A stretch of DNA of 5,131 nt from Desulfocicer vacuolatum DSM 3385. Lineage in GTDB: Bacteria; Desulfobacterota; Desulfobacteria; Desulfobacterales; SURF-7. The stretch is from NCBI GenBank assembly GCA_945870015.1, contig CAMBQS010000283.1, forward strand, positions 1 to 5,131. Reading direction: 5' to 3'. Of this stretch, positions 1 through 5,131 are shown piece by piece (position 1 is the stretch's first letter; the number at the start of each line of letters is the position of its first letter). Both the position numbers and the translations under genes were made by a program. The notes below the pieces were generated by a model. The model saw only the letters and a program-made list of their open reading frames with translations. It ran no database searches and was not told the origin of the DNA.

Positions 1-1843
1 CATGTTCTCCGGCTCTAGCCGCCTCAATCGCTGCATTTAGTGCCAGCATGTTTGTCTGGCGGGCGATTTCTTCAATAATTGAAATTTTTTCCGCAATCTG
101 CTTCATGGCATCCACCGTCTTGGCGACAGCTTCTCCGCCTTTTTCCGCATCTTCCGATGCCTGGATGGCGATTCTTTCCGTTTGCTGCGCATTGTCAGCA
201 TTCTGTTTGATGTTTGCAGACATCTGTTCCATGGATGATGAGGCCTGCTCTGCAGATGCCGCCTGTTCTGTGGCTCCCTGGGACATCTTCTGGGATGTAG
301 TGCTGACCTCTTTGCTTCCGGTAGCCACATTATCCGCACTGGTGATAACATTGACAACCACAGAGCTTAATTTTTCTACCATGGATTTGATATTGGAACT
401 GATTTCCTCGAAATTTTCAGCGATTTTCCGGGTATCCGGGTCAGAAGCTCCAACTTCCAGAGAAACATCCAGATTCCCACCGGCAATCCGGTTCAACGCG
501 CCAAGGAGTTTATTGACTTCACCTTTTTGATATTCCGCCTGTTTTTCATTGATCCGGGCGGCTTTTCTCACCTCTGTCTGGTCTGTGATGAACTCAAATG
601 CAGCAGCAACCCTGCCGTTCTGATCCTTGACTGGCATACCGATATAGTCGATCTCCAGTTCATGAGTTCCGATCGTCACTTTGGTACTGCTTTTTGTTTT
701 CTGACCGGTCTGAATGGCCTGTTTGCAAGAACAGTTGCCATTCTGACAGTCAGCGGTTTTTATATGCTGGTAGCATTTCGTTCCAAGGATCTGCTCTTCG
801 GGCTTTCCAAGCAGATTCAACAGGTAGTCATTTACAAAAAGAATATCAAATTCCGGACTTACCACCATGACCGGAGACGGAATATTTCGAAGGTGTCCAG
901 CCATGACATTGGTAAGGCTGTTGATTCCCTGCACCAAAGTTAACCATCCGCCCTGGTAGGAGGTCTCATCTCCTCTTCTGTTGAGATTACCTTCCTTTAT
1001 CGTAGTAATCAGGCTGCTGATATCGGTAAGTATTTTCTGCAATATCGCGACAACTTTCTGGAAGGAGTTCAACATATGGCCGATTTCATCGGTTGTATCA
1101 TTTTTGATCTGAATATTCAGGTCGCCATTGGCAATCGCTTCCATCATTTCCGAAGTATTCCGAAGCCGGTGGGATATGGAACGGCTGAGCAGCATTGCAA
1201 AAATCACAGCAAGGATGGCGATTACGGCAATCACGGCAATAATTGTATTTCGCCAGGCGGCAATCTCTTCATTTACATCCTCGATATACATGCCTGTTCC
1301 GATGATCCAGTCCCATGCCTCAAATTTTTTGACATAGGAAATTTTGGGTACAATTCGGGTGGCATCGTCCTTGTATTGCCACATATATTCGACATATCCT
1401 TGTCCGCTCTCCTTACAGACGTTGACCATCTCAACAAAAAGGGCTTTTCCCTGTTTATCCCGATTGCCACTTAAATCCTTTCCCTCCAGGTCTTTGGAAA
1501 AAGGATGCATAATCATATAAGGGCGGCTGTCATTGATCCAGAAGTAGTCCTTCATTTCCGATCCGTATCGTATGGCCCGAATTGCATTTTTGGCTTCTTC
1601 CACAGCCTTATCTTTGGACAGAATGTTGCTTTCAACCAGGCCATGATAATAACCGGCAACACTCCAGGCGATTTCAGTCTGCTCTTTGATCTTTTCTTTT
1701 TTCTTTTCAATCAGCGCCTCCCCCGCTTTGGGAACCACCCATGCAAGGATGGTGATGACAAACAGCATGGTGATGAAAAGGCCCAGAAGAGTAATCTTGA
1801 TGGATATTTTCAGGTTCTGGGAAAATTTTTTAAGCTTCTTCAT
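1..1843 (-). CDS. Methyl-accepting chemotaxis protein, sCache_2-HAMP-PAS type (C-terminus cut by window edge)
   Basis: Transmembrane chemoreceptor; 614 codons are readable without a stop or frameshift before the left edge cuts it. The ATG at 1843 follows a good Shine-Dalgarno (AAGGAGA, 1849-1855) at five bases. Order of parts: TM1 about residues 17-37; an extracytoplasmic single Cache (sCache_2-like) domain about 40-195, with DYFWIND at 99-105, MHP at 112-114 and WDWIIGTG at 177-184; TM2 about 199-219; HAMP about 220-272; a second HAMP-like segment to about 314; PAS about 315-425; another HAMP-like segment about 435-490; then the coiled-coil signalling domain. AASAEQASSS (528-537) fits the methylation consensus with Glu532-Gln533. 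The last residues, QTNMLALNAAIEAARAGEH, lead into the conserved hairpin tip that binds CheA and CheW, which is off-window. Some characterised sCache_2 receptors bind short carboxylates; the ligand here is unknown. The PAS domain carries four clustered cysteines (357, 366, 371, 373). It lies 53 bases downstream of cheB in the same direction. Confidence 0.95.
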   Translation of the reverse strand, partial: MKKLKKFSQNLKISIKITLLGLFITMLFVITILAWVVPKAGEALIEKKKEKIKEQTEIAWSVAGYYHGLVESNILSKDKAVEEAKNAIRAIRYGSEMKDYFWINDSRPYMIMHPFSKDLEGKDLSGNRDKQGKALFVEMVNVCKESGQGYVEYMWQYKDDATRIVPKISYVKKFEAWDWIIGTGMYIEDVNEEIAAWRNTIIAVIAVIAILAVIFAMLLSRSISHRLRNTSEMMEAIANGDLNIQIKNDTTDEIGHMLNSFQKVVAILQKILTDISSLITTIKEGNLNRRGDETSYQGGWLTLVQGINSLTNVMAGHLRNIPSPVMVVSPEFDILFVNDYLLNLLGKPEEQILGTKCYQHIKTADCQNGNCSCKQAIQTGQKTKSSTKVTIGTHELEIDYIGMPVKDQNGRVAAAFEFITDQTEVRKAARINEKQAEYQKGEVNKLLGALNRIAGGNLDVSLEVGASDPDTRKIAENFEEISSNIKSMVEKLSSVVVNVITSADNVATGSKEVSTTSQKMSQGATEQAASAEQASSSMEQMSANIKQNADNAQQTERIAIQASEDAEKGGEAVAKTVDAMKQIAEKISIIEEIARQTNMLALNAAIEAARAGEH

Positions 1844-1896
1844 GGATATCTCCTTTTTGCATCCGTACCCGATGCGATATTCTAAAAATCCGGGTG

Positions 1897-2967
1897 CTAA
1901 TTATTTTTCGAACATTCCCGCAGCATCTCTCCTGCAATTTTTGCAAGGGGCAGAATTTTATCCACTCCTCCTAGTTTGATCGCCTCTTTCGGCATTCCAA
2001 AGACAACACAGGACGCTTCATCCTGTGCAATATTGAAGGCGCCCGCTTCTTTCATTTCAAGCATCCCCCGTGCGCCATCATCCCCCATTCCGGTCATGAT
2101 GATACCGACTACATTGCTTCCCGCATACCGGGCTGCAGACCGGAAAAGAACATCGACCGAGGGACGATGCCGGGATACAAGAGGTCCTTTTTTTACCTCC
2201 ACATAATACCGGGCACCACTTCTTTTCAGCAGCAGATGATCATTTCCCGGTGCGATCAGCGCCTGACCGCGAAGCACCGTATCGTTATCCGAGGCTTCCT
2301 TCACAGAAATCTGGCAGAGTCCGTCCAGCCGTTTTGAAAACGCTTTGGTGAAATTTTCCGGCATGTGCTGAACAATGACAATACCCGGTGCATCCGGTGG
2401 CAGTACCTGGAGAAATTCCCGGAGGGCTTCGGTGCCTCCTGTTGAAGCGCCGACAGCGACCACCTTTTCCGTTGTTTTAATCATGGCATTGGTCTTGGGC
2501 ATGGATAGAACCGCATCCGCAGTCAGTTTTTTGGCAATCGGCCTGTGTACGGCGATTCTTTTGGGCGTGGCAGCCGCCGCAGCCTTGACAATGTCACATA
2601 TCAGGATCTGTGACTCTTCAAAAAATTTTTTGGTTCCCAGCTTGGGTTTCTGGATAATTTCAACTGCGCCAAATTCAAGTGCCTTAAGCGTTGTCTGGGA
2701 TAGTTCTTCTGCAAGGCTTGAACAGATGACCACCGGAATCGGATGCTGGGACATGATTTTCTGTAAAAAGGTGATTCCATCCATCCGGGGCATCTCAATA
2801 TCGAGCGTAATCACATCCGGCGCAATCTCCTGCATTTTTTTGGCTGCAATGTAGGGATCGGCTGCTGTGCCGATCACTTCGATCTGCCGGTCAGAGGAAA
2901 GAATTGTTTCCAGGGTCTGCCGGACCATGGCAGAATCATCAATAATTAACACCTTGATTTTATCCAT
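1897..2967 (-). CDS. cheB: CheB, receptor methylesterase / glutamine deamidase response regulator
   Basis: Cytoplasmic two-domain enzyme of 356 residues, near the usual length of about 350. It hydrolyses methyl-glutamate esters on chemoreceptors and deamidates receptor glutamines; phosphorylation by CheA activates it. Receiver domain about residues 4-122: acidic pair Asp10-Asp11, phospho-acceptor Asp56 in TLDIEMP, Ser83 region, and Lys107 in QKPK. A linker of about 45 residues (123-167, rich in Ala, Lys and Pro) joins the esterase domain, about 168-352. The catalytic triad is visible: Ser175 in GASTGG, His201 in VQHMP and Asp297 in MTGMGDDGA. The family motif HRPSVDVLF is at 267-275. No key residue is missing. 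The ATG at 2967 is preceded by GGGA seven bases upstream, and only 10 bases separate it from the cheR stop, so the two genes are almost certainly co-transcribed and probably translationally linked. Confidence 0.97.
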   Translation of the reverse strand: MDKIKVLIIDDSAMVRQTLETILSSDRQIEVIGTAADPYIAAKKMQEIAPDVITLDIEMPRMDGITFLQKIMSQHPIPVVICSSLAEELSQTTLKALEFGAVEIIQKPKLGTKKFFEESQILICDIVKAAAAATPKRIAVHRPIAKKLTADAVLSMPKTNAMIKTTEKVVAVGASTGGTEALREFLQVLPPDAPGIVIVQHMPENFTKAFSKRLDGLCQISVKEASDNDTVLRGQALIAPGNDHLLLKRSGARYYVEVKKGPLVSRHRPSVDVLFRSAARYAGSNVVGIIMTGMGDDGARGMLEMKEAGAFNIAQDEASCVVFGMPKEAIKLGGVDKILPLAKIAGEMLRECSKNN

Positions 2968-2977
2968 TTTATTCCCA

Positions 2978-3841
2978 TTATCCTAATTTTTGGTACACTG
3001 CCGGTGCAACGTTTTTCAGTTCAGATTTGCAATCATGCAGTACTTCAGAGTGCCCGACGAACAGATACCCTCCTGTCGTCAAATATTTAAATAAACGGGA
3101 GACCAGCCCTTCCTGGGTTTTTTTATCAAAGTAGATCATGACATTCCGGCAGAAAATGATATCCATCGGCTGCCGGAGTTTATAATCCTGATCCATGAGA
3201 TTCAACCGACGGAAGTGAACCTTGCTTCTCAGCCGTGGACAGATACGGACAAGGTTTTTTTTTTGATCCTTGCTCCGTAACAGATATTTTTTTCGCAGAT
3301 GGTCCGGCACCGGATCGATTTCATAACCAGGATAAATGCCGAGGCTGGCTTCCTGTAACATATCGGATGAAATGTCCGTTCCAAGGATTGAAAAATCAAA
3401 CCCTGGGTTTTTTTCTCCATATTCACTGAGAACCATAGCTATGGTATAGGCCTCGTTTCCGCTGGAACTGGCGGCACTCCAAATGCCTATGGGTTGATGG
3501 GCATTTTTCTTTTTACTCAAAAGAAAAGGAACAGCTTTTTCAGCCATAAAGTCAAAATGATCCGGTTCCCGGAAAAAATCGGTTTTATTGGTTGTTATCA
3601 CATCAATGAAGTTCTGAAGTTCCTGTTCCATTCCTTCGGAAGTGAATAGATAGTTGCAGTAATCGCGATACGTTTTCAGGTTCAGTGTCCGAAGCCGTTT
3701 GCGAAGCCGGCCTTCAATCATGCCTTTTTTGGCTTCGGGCATTTTAATGCCGATCCGGGTATGGATAAAGCTGCTCAGCTTTTGAAAGTCCTGAGAAGAA
3801 AGCTGCTGGTTAAAATAGTGGTTGTAATCGGCTGTTGCCAT
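2978..3841 (-). CDS. cheR: CheR, SAM-dependent chemoreceptor glutamate methyltransferase
   Basis: Cytoplasmic enzyme that transfers methyl groups from S-adenosylmethionine to receptor glutamates, opposing CheB. From the ATG at 3841 it has 287 residues, typical for the family. The helical N-terminal domain (about 16-82) has the basic GRLRKRLR helix. TNKTDFFREPDHF follows at 84-96, then the SAM-binding fold with WSAASSSGNEAYTIAM (121-136), LGTDIS (153-158), CRNVMIYF (231-238) and GGYLFVGHSE (257-266). The beta-subdomain loop (about 186-205) looks as long as that of E. coli CheR, as expected for enzymes that dock on receptor pentapeptides. That loop is encoded partly by an A10 run (3255-3264). 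A TTG in frame at 3847 would add two residues. I prefer the ATG, since GGA lies six bases ahead of it, but the Shine-Dalgarno is weak for both. It starts 47 bases after the cheD stop and ends 10 bases before cheB. Confidence 0.96.
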   Translation of the reverse strand: MATADYNHYFNQQLSSQDFQKLSSFIHTRIGIKMPEAKKGMIEGRLRKRLRTLNLKTYRDYCNYLFTSEGMEQELQNFIDVITTNKTDFFREPDHFDFMAEKAVPFLLSKKKNAHQPIGIWSAASSSGNEAYTIAMVLSEYGEKNPGFDFSILGTDISSDMLQEASLGIYPGYEIDPVPDHLRKKYLLRSKDQKKNLVRICPRLRSKVHFRRLNLMDQDYKLRQPMDIIFCRNVMIYFDKKTQEGLVSRLFKYLTTGGYLFVGHSEVLHDCKSELKNVAPAVYQKLG

Positions 3842-3888
3842 ATCCAATCCATTCTTTTGATATTCCGGAACAAGGCTGCTTTTTTTAC

Positions 3889-4428
3889 TTATGTGACCGG
3901 GCTGTTAAGGTGTTTTTTTAAAAACACCTTACCGGTGTGAGAGTGAAAATAGATCGTGATGCCTCTCTTTCCGCCAATATACTTGCTGACCAGATTCAGG
4001 TCGTGCTTTTGAATAAAATTCATTGCAGCTTCAAGGTTTTGTGATCCTACGGTTTTGACGTTTCCATTGGTCTGAAATACATTTGCTCCACCGAAAAGTT
4101 TGACTTCAATCTCCTCGTTCTGAATACCAAAGAGGTTAAATTGTTCCAGCATGTATTGGGTAGAACAGGTCACAAATTTGAACCGTTCGGAATCCACACC
4201 CTTTCCGGAACATTTTACCGGACATGTTTTCATGCAGCTTTCATGATGGCGTCTCTTTTCCGGAAGCTGCGCATGGCAGATACCTCCGGTCTGCAAACGT
4301 TTGTTATAGAAAACAACGGATATGCAGGAACCAAGGATCGTCCAGATAACCAAAGGTTCCTGGGTGATGTATACCTCGCCGATATTCAGATGTATTTTTT
4401 CAAAATTTTCTTTTAATTTGTTCATCAT
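3889..4428 (-). CDS. cheD: CheD, chemoreceptor glutamine deamidase
   Basis: Cytoplasmic enzyme that deamidates specific receptor glutamines to glutamates, creating methylation sites; in some bacteria it also partners CheC. From the ATG at 4428 it has 179 residues, within the family range. The core motif WTILGSCISV carries the catalytic Cys35 and is followed by His52 in ICHAQLP, the expected 17 residues later. Thr30 lies nearby and may be the third active-site residue, though its register needs an alignment. The GGAN segment (about 113-116) and the GGKRGITIYFHSHTG end (about 152-166) are also family-like. Unusual: Cys65, Cys69 and Cys73, spaced C-x3-C-x3-C just after the active-site His, plus Cys88. 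Start choice is open: tandem ATGs at 4428 and 4425 overlap the stop of a mini-ORF, while an in-frame ATG at 4452 (187 residues) has no Shine-Dalgarno at useful distance. The last codons form a strong inverted repeat. No cheC is seen. Confidence 0.94.
   Translation of the reverse strand: MMNKLKENFEKIHLNIGEVYITQEPLVIWTILGSCISVVFYNKRLQTGGICHAQLPEKRRHHESCMKTCPVKCSGKGVDSERFKFVTCSTQYMLEQFNLFGIQNEEIEVKLFGGANVFQTNGNVKTVGSQNLEAAMNFIQKHDLNLVSKYIGGKRGITIYFHSHTGKVFLKKHLNSPVT
3906..3931. repeat. Perfect 11-bp inverted repeat in the 3' end of cheD
   Basis: Plus strand TAAGGTGTTTT (3906-3916), a four-base loop, then AAAACACCTTA (3921-3931). The RNA could form a tight hairpin over the codons for the C-terminal VFLKKHLN of CheD, about 15 bases before its stop. 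No U-run follows the stem on either strand, so it does not look like an intrinsic terminator. A role in mRNA processing or in setting cheD relative to cheR output is possible but inferred. Confidence 0.7.
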
Positions 4429-4466
4429 GTTATAAGCAAGCGCAGGAAGCATTGTCGTTCAATCAT
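4425..4466 (-). CDS. Possible 13-codon leader mini-ORF overlapping the cheD start
   Basis: Reads MIERQCFLRLLIT then TGA, in a different frame from cheD. Its ATG (4464-4466) is the only start here with a strong, correctly spaced Shine-Dalgarno (GAGGAA, 4471-4476). Its TGA (4425-4427) overlaps the cheD ATG at 4426-4428 as ATGA, the classic arrangement for translational coupling. The peptide resembles no family known to me. A shifted true cheD start, through a sequence error or natural frameshift, is the main alternative. Confidence 0.4.
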   Translation of the reverse strand: MIERQCFLRLLIT

Positions 4467-4470
4467 TGAT

Positions 4471-4476
4471 TTCCTC
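4471..4476 (-). promoter_or_regulatory. Strong Shine-Dalgarno ahead of the mini-ORF and cheD
   Basis: The minus strand reads GAGGAA, with the GAGG core six bases before the ATG at 4466. It is about 20 bases from the in-frame cheD ATG at 4452 and about 45 from the ATG at 4428, too far to serve either directly. It therefore argues that ribosomes load at the mini-ORF and reach cheD by coupling. Confidence 0.55.
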
Positions 4477-4492
4477 TTTGAGGGCAGTGCTG

Positions 4493-4523
4493 TTGATTTA
4501 AGGAATCAAATATTTATTTCCTT
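4493..4523. repeat. Two overlapping small inverted repeats in the cheD leader
   Basis: TTGATT (4493-4498) pairs with AATCAA (4504-4509) across a five-base loop. AAGGAA (4500-4505) pairs with TTCCTT (4518-4523) across twelve bases. The arms share bases 4504-4505, so the two A/T-rich hairpins cannot both form fully. They lie about 20 bases upstream of the Shine-Dalgarno on the transcript. Such short arms can arise by chance. Confidence 0.3.
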
Positions 4524-4526
4524 CTT

Positions 4527-4602
4527 GAGAGGAGATGCGCATTTTTTATTTCTCCTGAGGAGTTGTAAATTTGTATCTCTTTCTGAGGAGTTGTATATTG
4601 TC
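4527..4602. repeat. Degenerate 28-base-period direct repeat
   Basis: GAGGAG occurs exactly at 4529-4534, 4557-4562 and 4585-4590, a period of 28. The second and third units share CTGAGGAGTTGTA (4555-4567 and 4583-4595) and then a similar A/T-rich tail; the first matches at about half of its positions. An inverted copy of the 8-base core, CTCCTCAG, lies at 4636-4643 inside the neighbouring composite repeat. On the cheD transcript the units read CUCCUC, whose UCCUC can pair with the GAGGA of the Shine-Dalgarno at 4471-4476. Confidence 0.55.
4541..4569 (-). promoter_or_regulatory. Weak sigma-70-like promoter candidate for cheD
   Basis: TTTACA (4564-4569, five of six to the -35 consensus), a 17-base spacer, then AAAAAT (4541-4546, four of six to the -10). 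Transcription would start near 4534, giving cheD a leader of about 100 bases. A perfect TTGACA also lies at 4599-4604 at the edge of the composite repeat, but no good -10 is found 16-18 bases from it. In an A/T-rich region such matches are common. Confidence 0.22.
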
Positions 4603-4603
4603 A

Positions 4604-4710
4604 ATTCCCCCTTGGGGGGCCAGGGGGGTGTTATCCTCCTCAGATTAGAAGCCTTTTAAGAAATAATCAGCATTCACACACCCCCCTTAATCCCCCCTCA
4701 AGGGGGGAAT
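4604..4710. repeat. C/G-run composite inverted repeat (REP-doublet or MITE-like)
   Basis: Two related G/C-run units face each other. The left (4604-4631) reads C5, TTG, a G-run, CCA, G6, TGT. The right (4678-4710) reads ACA, C6, TTAAT, C6, TCAA, G6, AAT. Each unit has an internal palindrome; the right one is a perfect 6-bp stem (4692-4697 with 4702-4707) on a TCAA loop. The units are also complementary to each other across about 46 bases, so a long hairpin or cruciform is possible. No coding capacity and no clear target-site duplication were found. Similar C-run intergenic repeats are, to my recollection, common in deltaproteobacterial genomes. It sits between the right MCP stop and cheD; neither stem is followed by a U-tract, so terminator function is not supported. 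Confidence 0.7.
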
Positions 4711-4738
4711 AAGAAGGGATAATACCTTGGGAGAGCTT

Positions 4739-5131
4739 TTAATATTTGACAAATGCTTCATCCAGAGAATCATGATGGGGAGAATCATCCTCCATATTCA
4801 GTGAAATTCCATTGGCTGCAGTTGCAGCCGGGTATGCCTTGATGGCCGGTTTTATGTTTTCATCCAGAAGCTTTACCTGCTTCCGGTTGCCACCGGATCG
4901 GCTGGCGGTCTTCTGATGGGTCATTGTACCGGCATTCTGCACATTTCCGATTTTAAAGAATGAAATGGTGCTTTGAAGCTGTTCGGCCTGGGCAGCCAGT
5001 TCCTCGGAAGTGGCGGACATCTCTTCTGAAGCGGAAGCGTTCTGCTGAATCACCTGATCCAACTGCACCAGGGCTGAATTGATCTGTTCCGCACCGGTGT
5101 TCTGCTCATTGGATGCCGCATTGATTTCCTG
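4739..5131 (-). CDS. Methyl-accepting chemotaxis protein, C-terminal fragment (N-terminus beyond window)
   Basis: The final 130 residues of a second chemoreceptor; the frame stays open through the right edge, so the sensor, membrane segments and hairpin tip are off-window. Numbered from the edge, residues 1-60 are the descending signalling helix typical of MCPs (ASNEQNTGAEQI, then QLDQVIQQNASASEEMSATS). ASASEEMSAT (32-41) fits the methylation consensus with Glu36-Glu37. A flexible, poorly conserved linker (about 62-120) follows, then an acidic tail ending DEAFVKY. The last five residues, AFVKY, fit the broad x-aromatic-x-x-aromatic pattern of C-terminal CheR-docking pentapeptides, so this receptor may tether the CheR encoded downstream. 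Its stop is about 310 bases before the cheD ATG at 4428, with repeats between, so shared transcription with cheD is uncertain. It differs from the left MCP only as far as can be seen; the two visible parts do not overlap in domain content. Confidence 0.93.
   Translation of the reverse strand, partial: QEINAASNEQNTGAEQINSALVQLDQVIQQNASASEEMSATSEELAAQAEQLQSTISFFKIGNVQNAGTMTHQKTASRSGGNRKQVKLLDENIKPAIKAYPAATAANGISLNMEDDSPHHDSLDEAFVKY

Noticed and set aside
527..943. Plus-strand open frames opposite the left MCP (such as 48-530, 527-943, 1076-1474 and 1505-1885)
   Set aside because: They lie fully antisense to a continuous, well-conserved MCP frame, have no family-like sequence and no consistent ribosome site. 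They are shadow frames.
1844..1896. GCATC...GATGC inverted repeat in the cheB-MCP spacer as a terminator
   Set aside because: The stem is only five pairs with no U-run after it, and it sits directly before the MCP Shine-Dalgarno. Read-through from cheB is more likely.
2375..2854. Plus-strand open frame of 159 codons opposite cheB
   Set aside because: It is antisense to the intact CheB catalytic and receiver domains. The hydrophobic look comes from the complement of CheB codons.
4631..4643. GAGGAGG on the minus strand as a ribosome site for a small gene
   Set aside because: No ATG, GTG or TTG start lies at a usable distance; the next bases are the C-runs of the repeat.
4614..4707. G-quadruplex formed by the G-runs of the composite repeat
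   Set aside because: Either strand has at most three long G-runs, and they are widely separated or next to matching C-runs, so hairpins would compete strongly.
4527..4710. CRISPR array
   Set aside because: The 28-base period reflects degenerate units without conserved full-length repeats or distinct spacers, and there is no cas gene in the window.
4692..4738. Intrinsic terminator after the right MCP
   Set aside because: The C6-TTGA-G6 stem is strong, but the minus-strand sequence after it is ATTAAGGGGGG rather than a T-run. Attenuation by the structure remains possible but is unsupported.

Overview
The window is a bacterial chemotaxis adaptation module. All genes lie on the minus strand, so transcription runs from right to left. 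In that order they are: the C-terminal end of one methyl-accepting chemotaxis protein (MCP; 4739-5131, cut by the right edge), cheD (receptor glutamine deamidase), cheR (receptor methyltransferase), cheB (receptor methylesterase/deamidase) and a second MCP (1-1843, cut by the left edge just before the tip of its signalling hairpin). No cheA, cheW, cheY, cheC or flagellar gene is visible.

The genes fit together as one adaptation system. CheR adds methyl esters to receptor glutamates, CheB removes them after phosphorylation, and CheB and CheD deamidate receptor glutamines. The left MCP has a methylation-type motif with an adjacent Glu-Gln pair. The right MCP has a Glu-Glu motif and ends in AFVKY, which fits the broad aromatic-x-x-aromatic pattern of CheR-tethering C-terminal pentapeptides. 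The gaps between cheD, cheR, cheB and the left MCP are 47, 10 and 53 bases, so these four genes are probably one operon.

The only sizeable non-coding stretch is the roughly 270-310 bases between the right MCP and cheD. It holds a C/G-run composite inverted repeat (4604-4710, resembling a REP doublet or small MITE), a 28-base-period degenerate direct repeat (4527-4602), a weak promoter candidate, small mutually exclusive hairpins, and a strong Shine-Dalgarno that serves a 13-codon mini-ORF rather than cheD itself. The mini-ORF stop overlaps a cheD ATG, which suggests translational coupling. A perfect 11-bp-stem inverted repeat lies in the last codons of cheD.

The source is most likely a deltaproteobacterium (Desulfobacterota) of moderate GC content. 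This rests on the style of the Che proteins, the Cys-rich PAS domain in the left MCP and the C-run intergenic repeats; it is an inference, not proven by any single marker. The genes themselves are ordinary chemotaxis families. I found no convincing undescribed system; the points worth checking are the cheD leader, extra cysteine clusters in CheD and the PAS domain, and an A10 tract in cheR.
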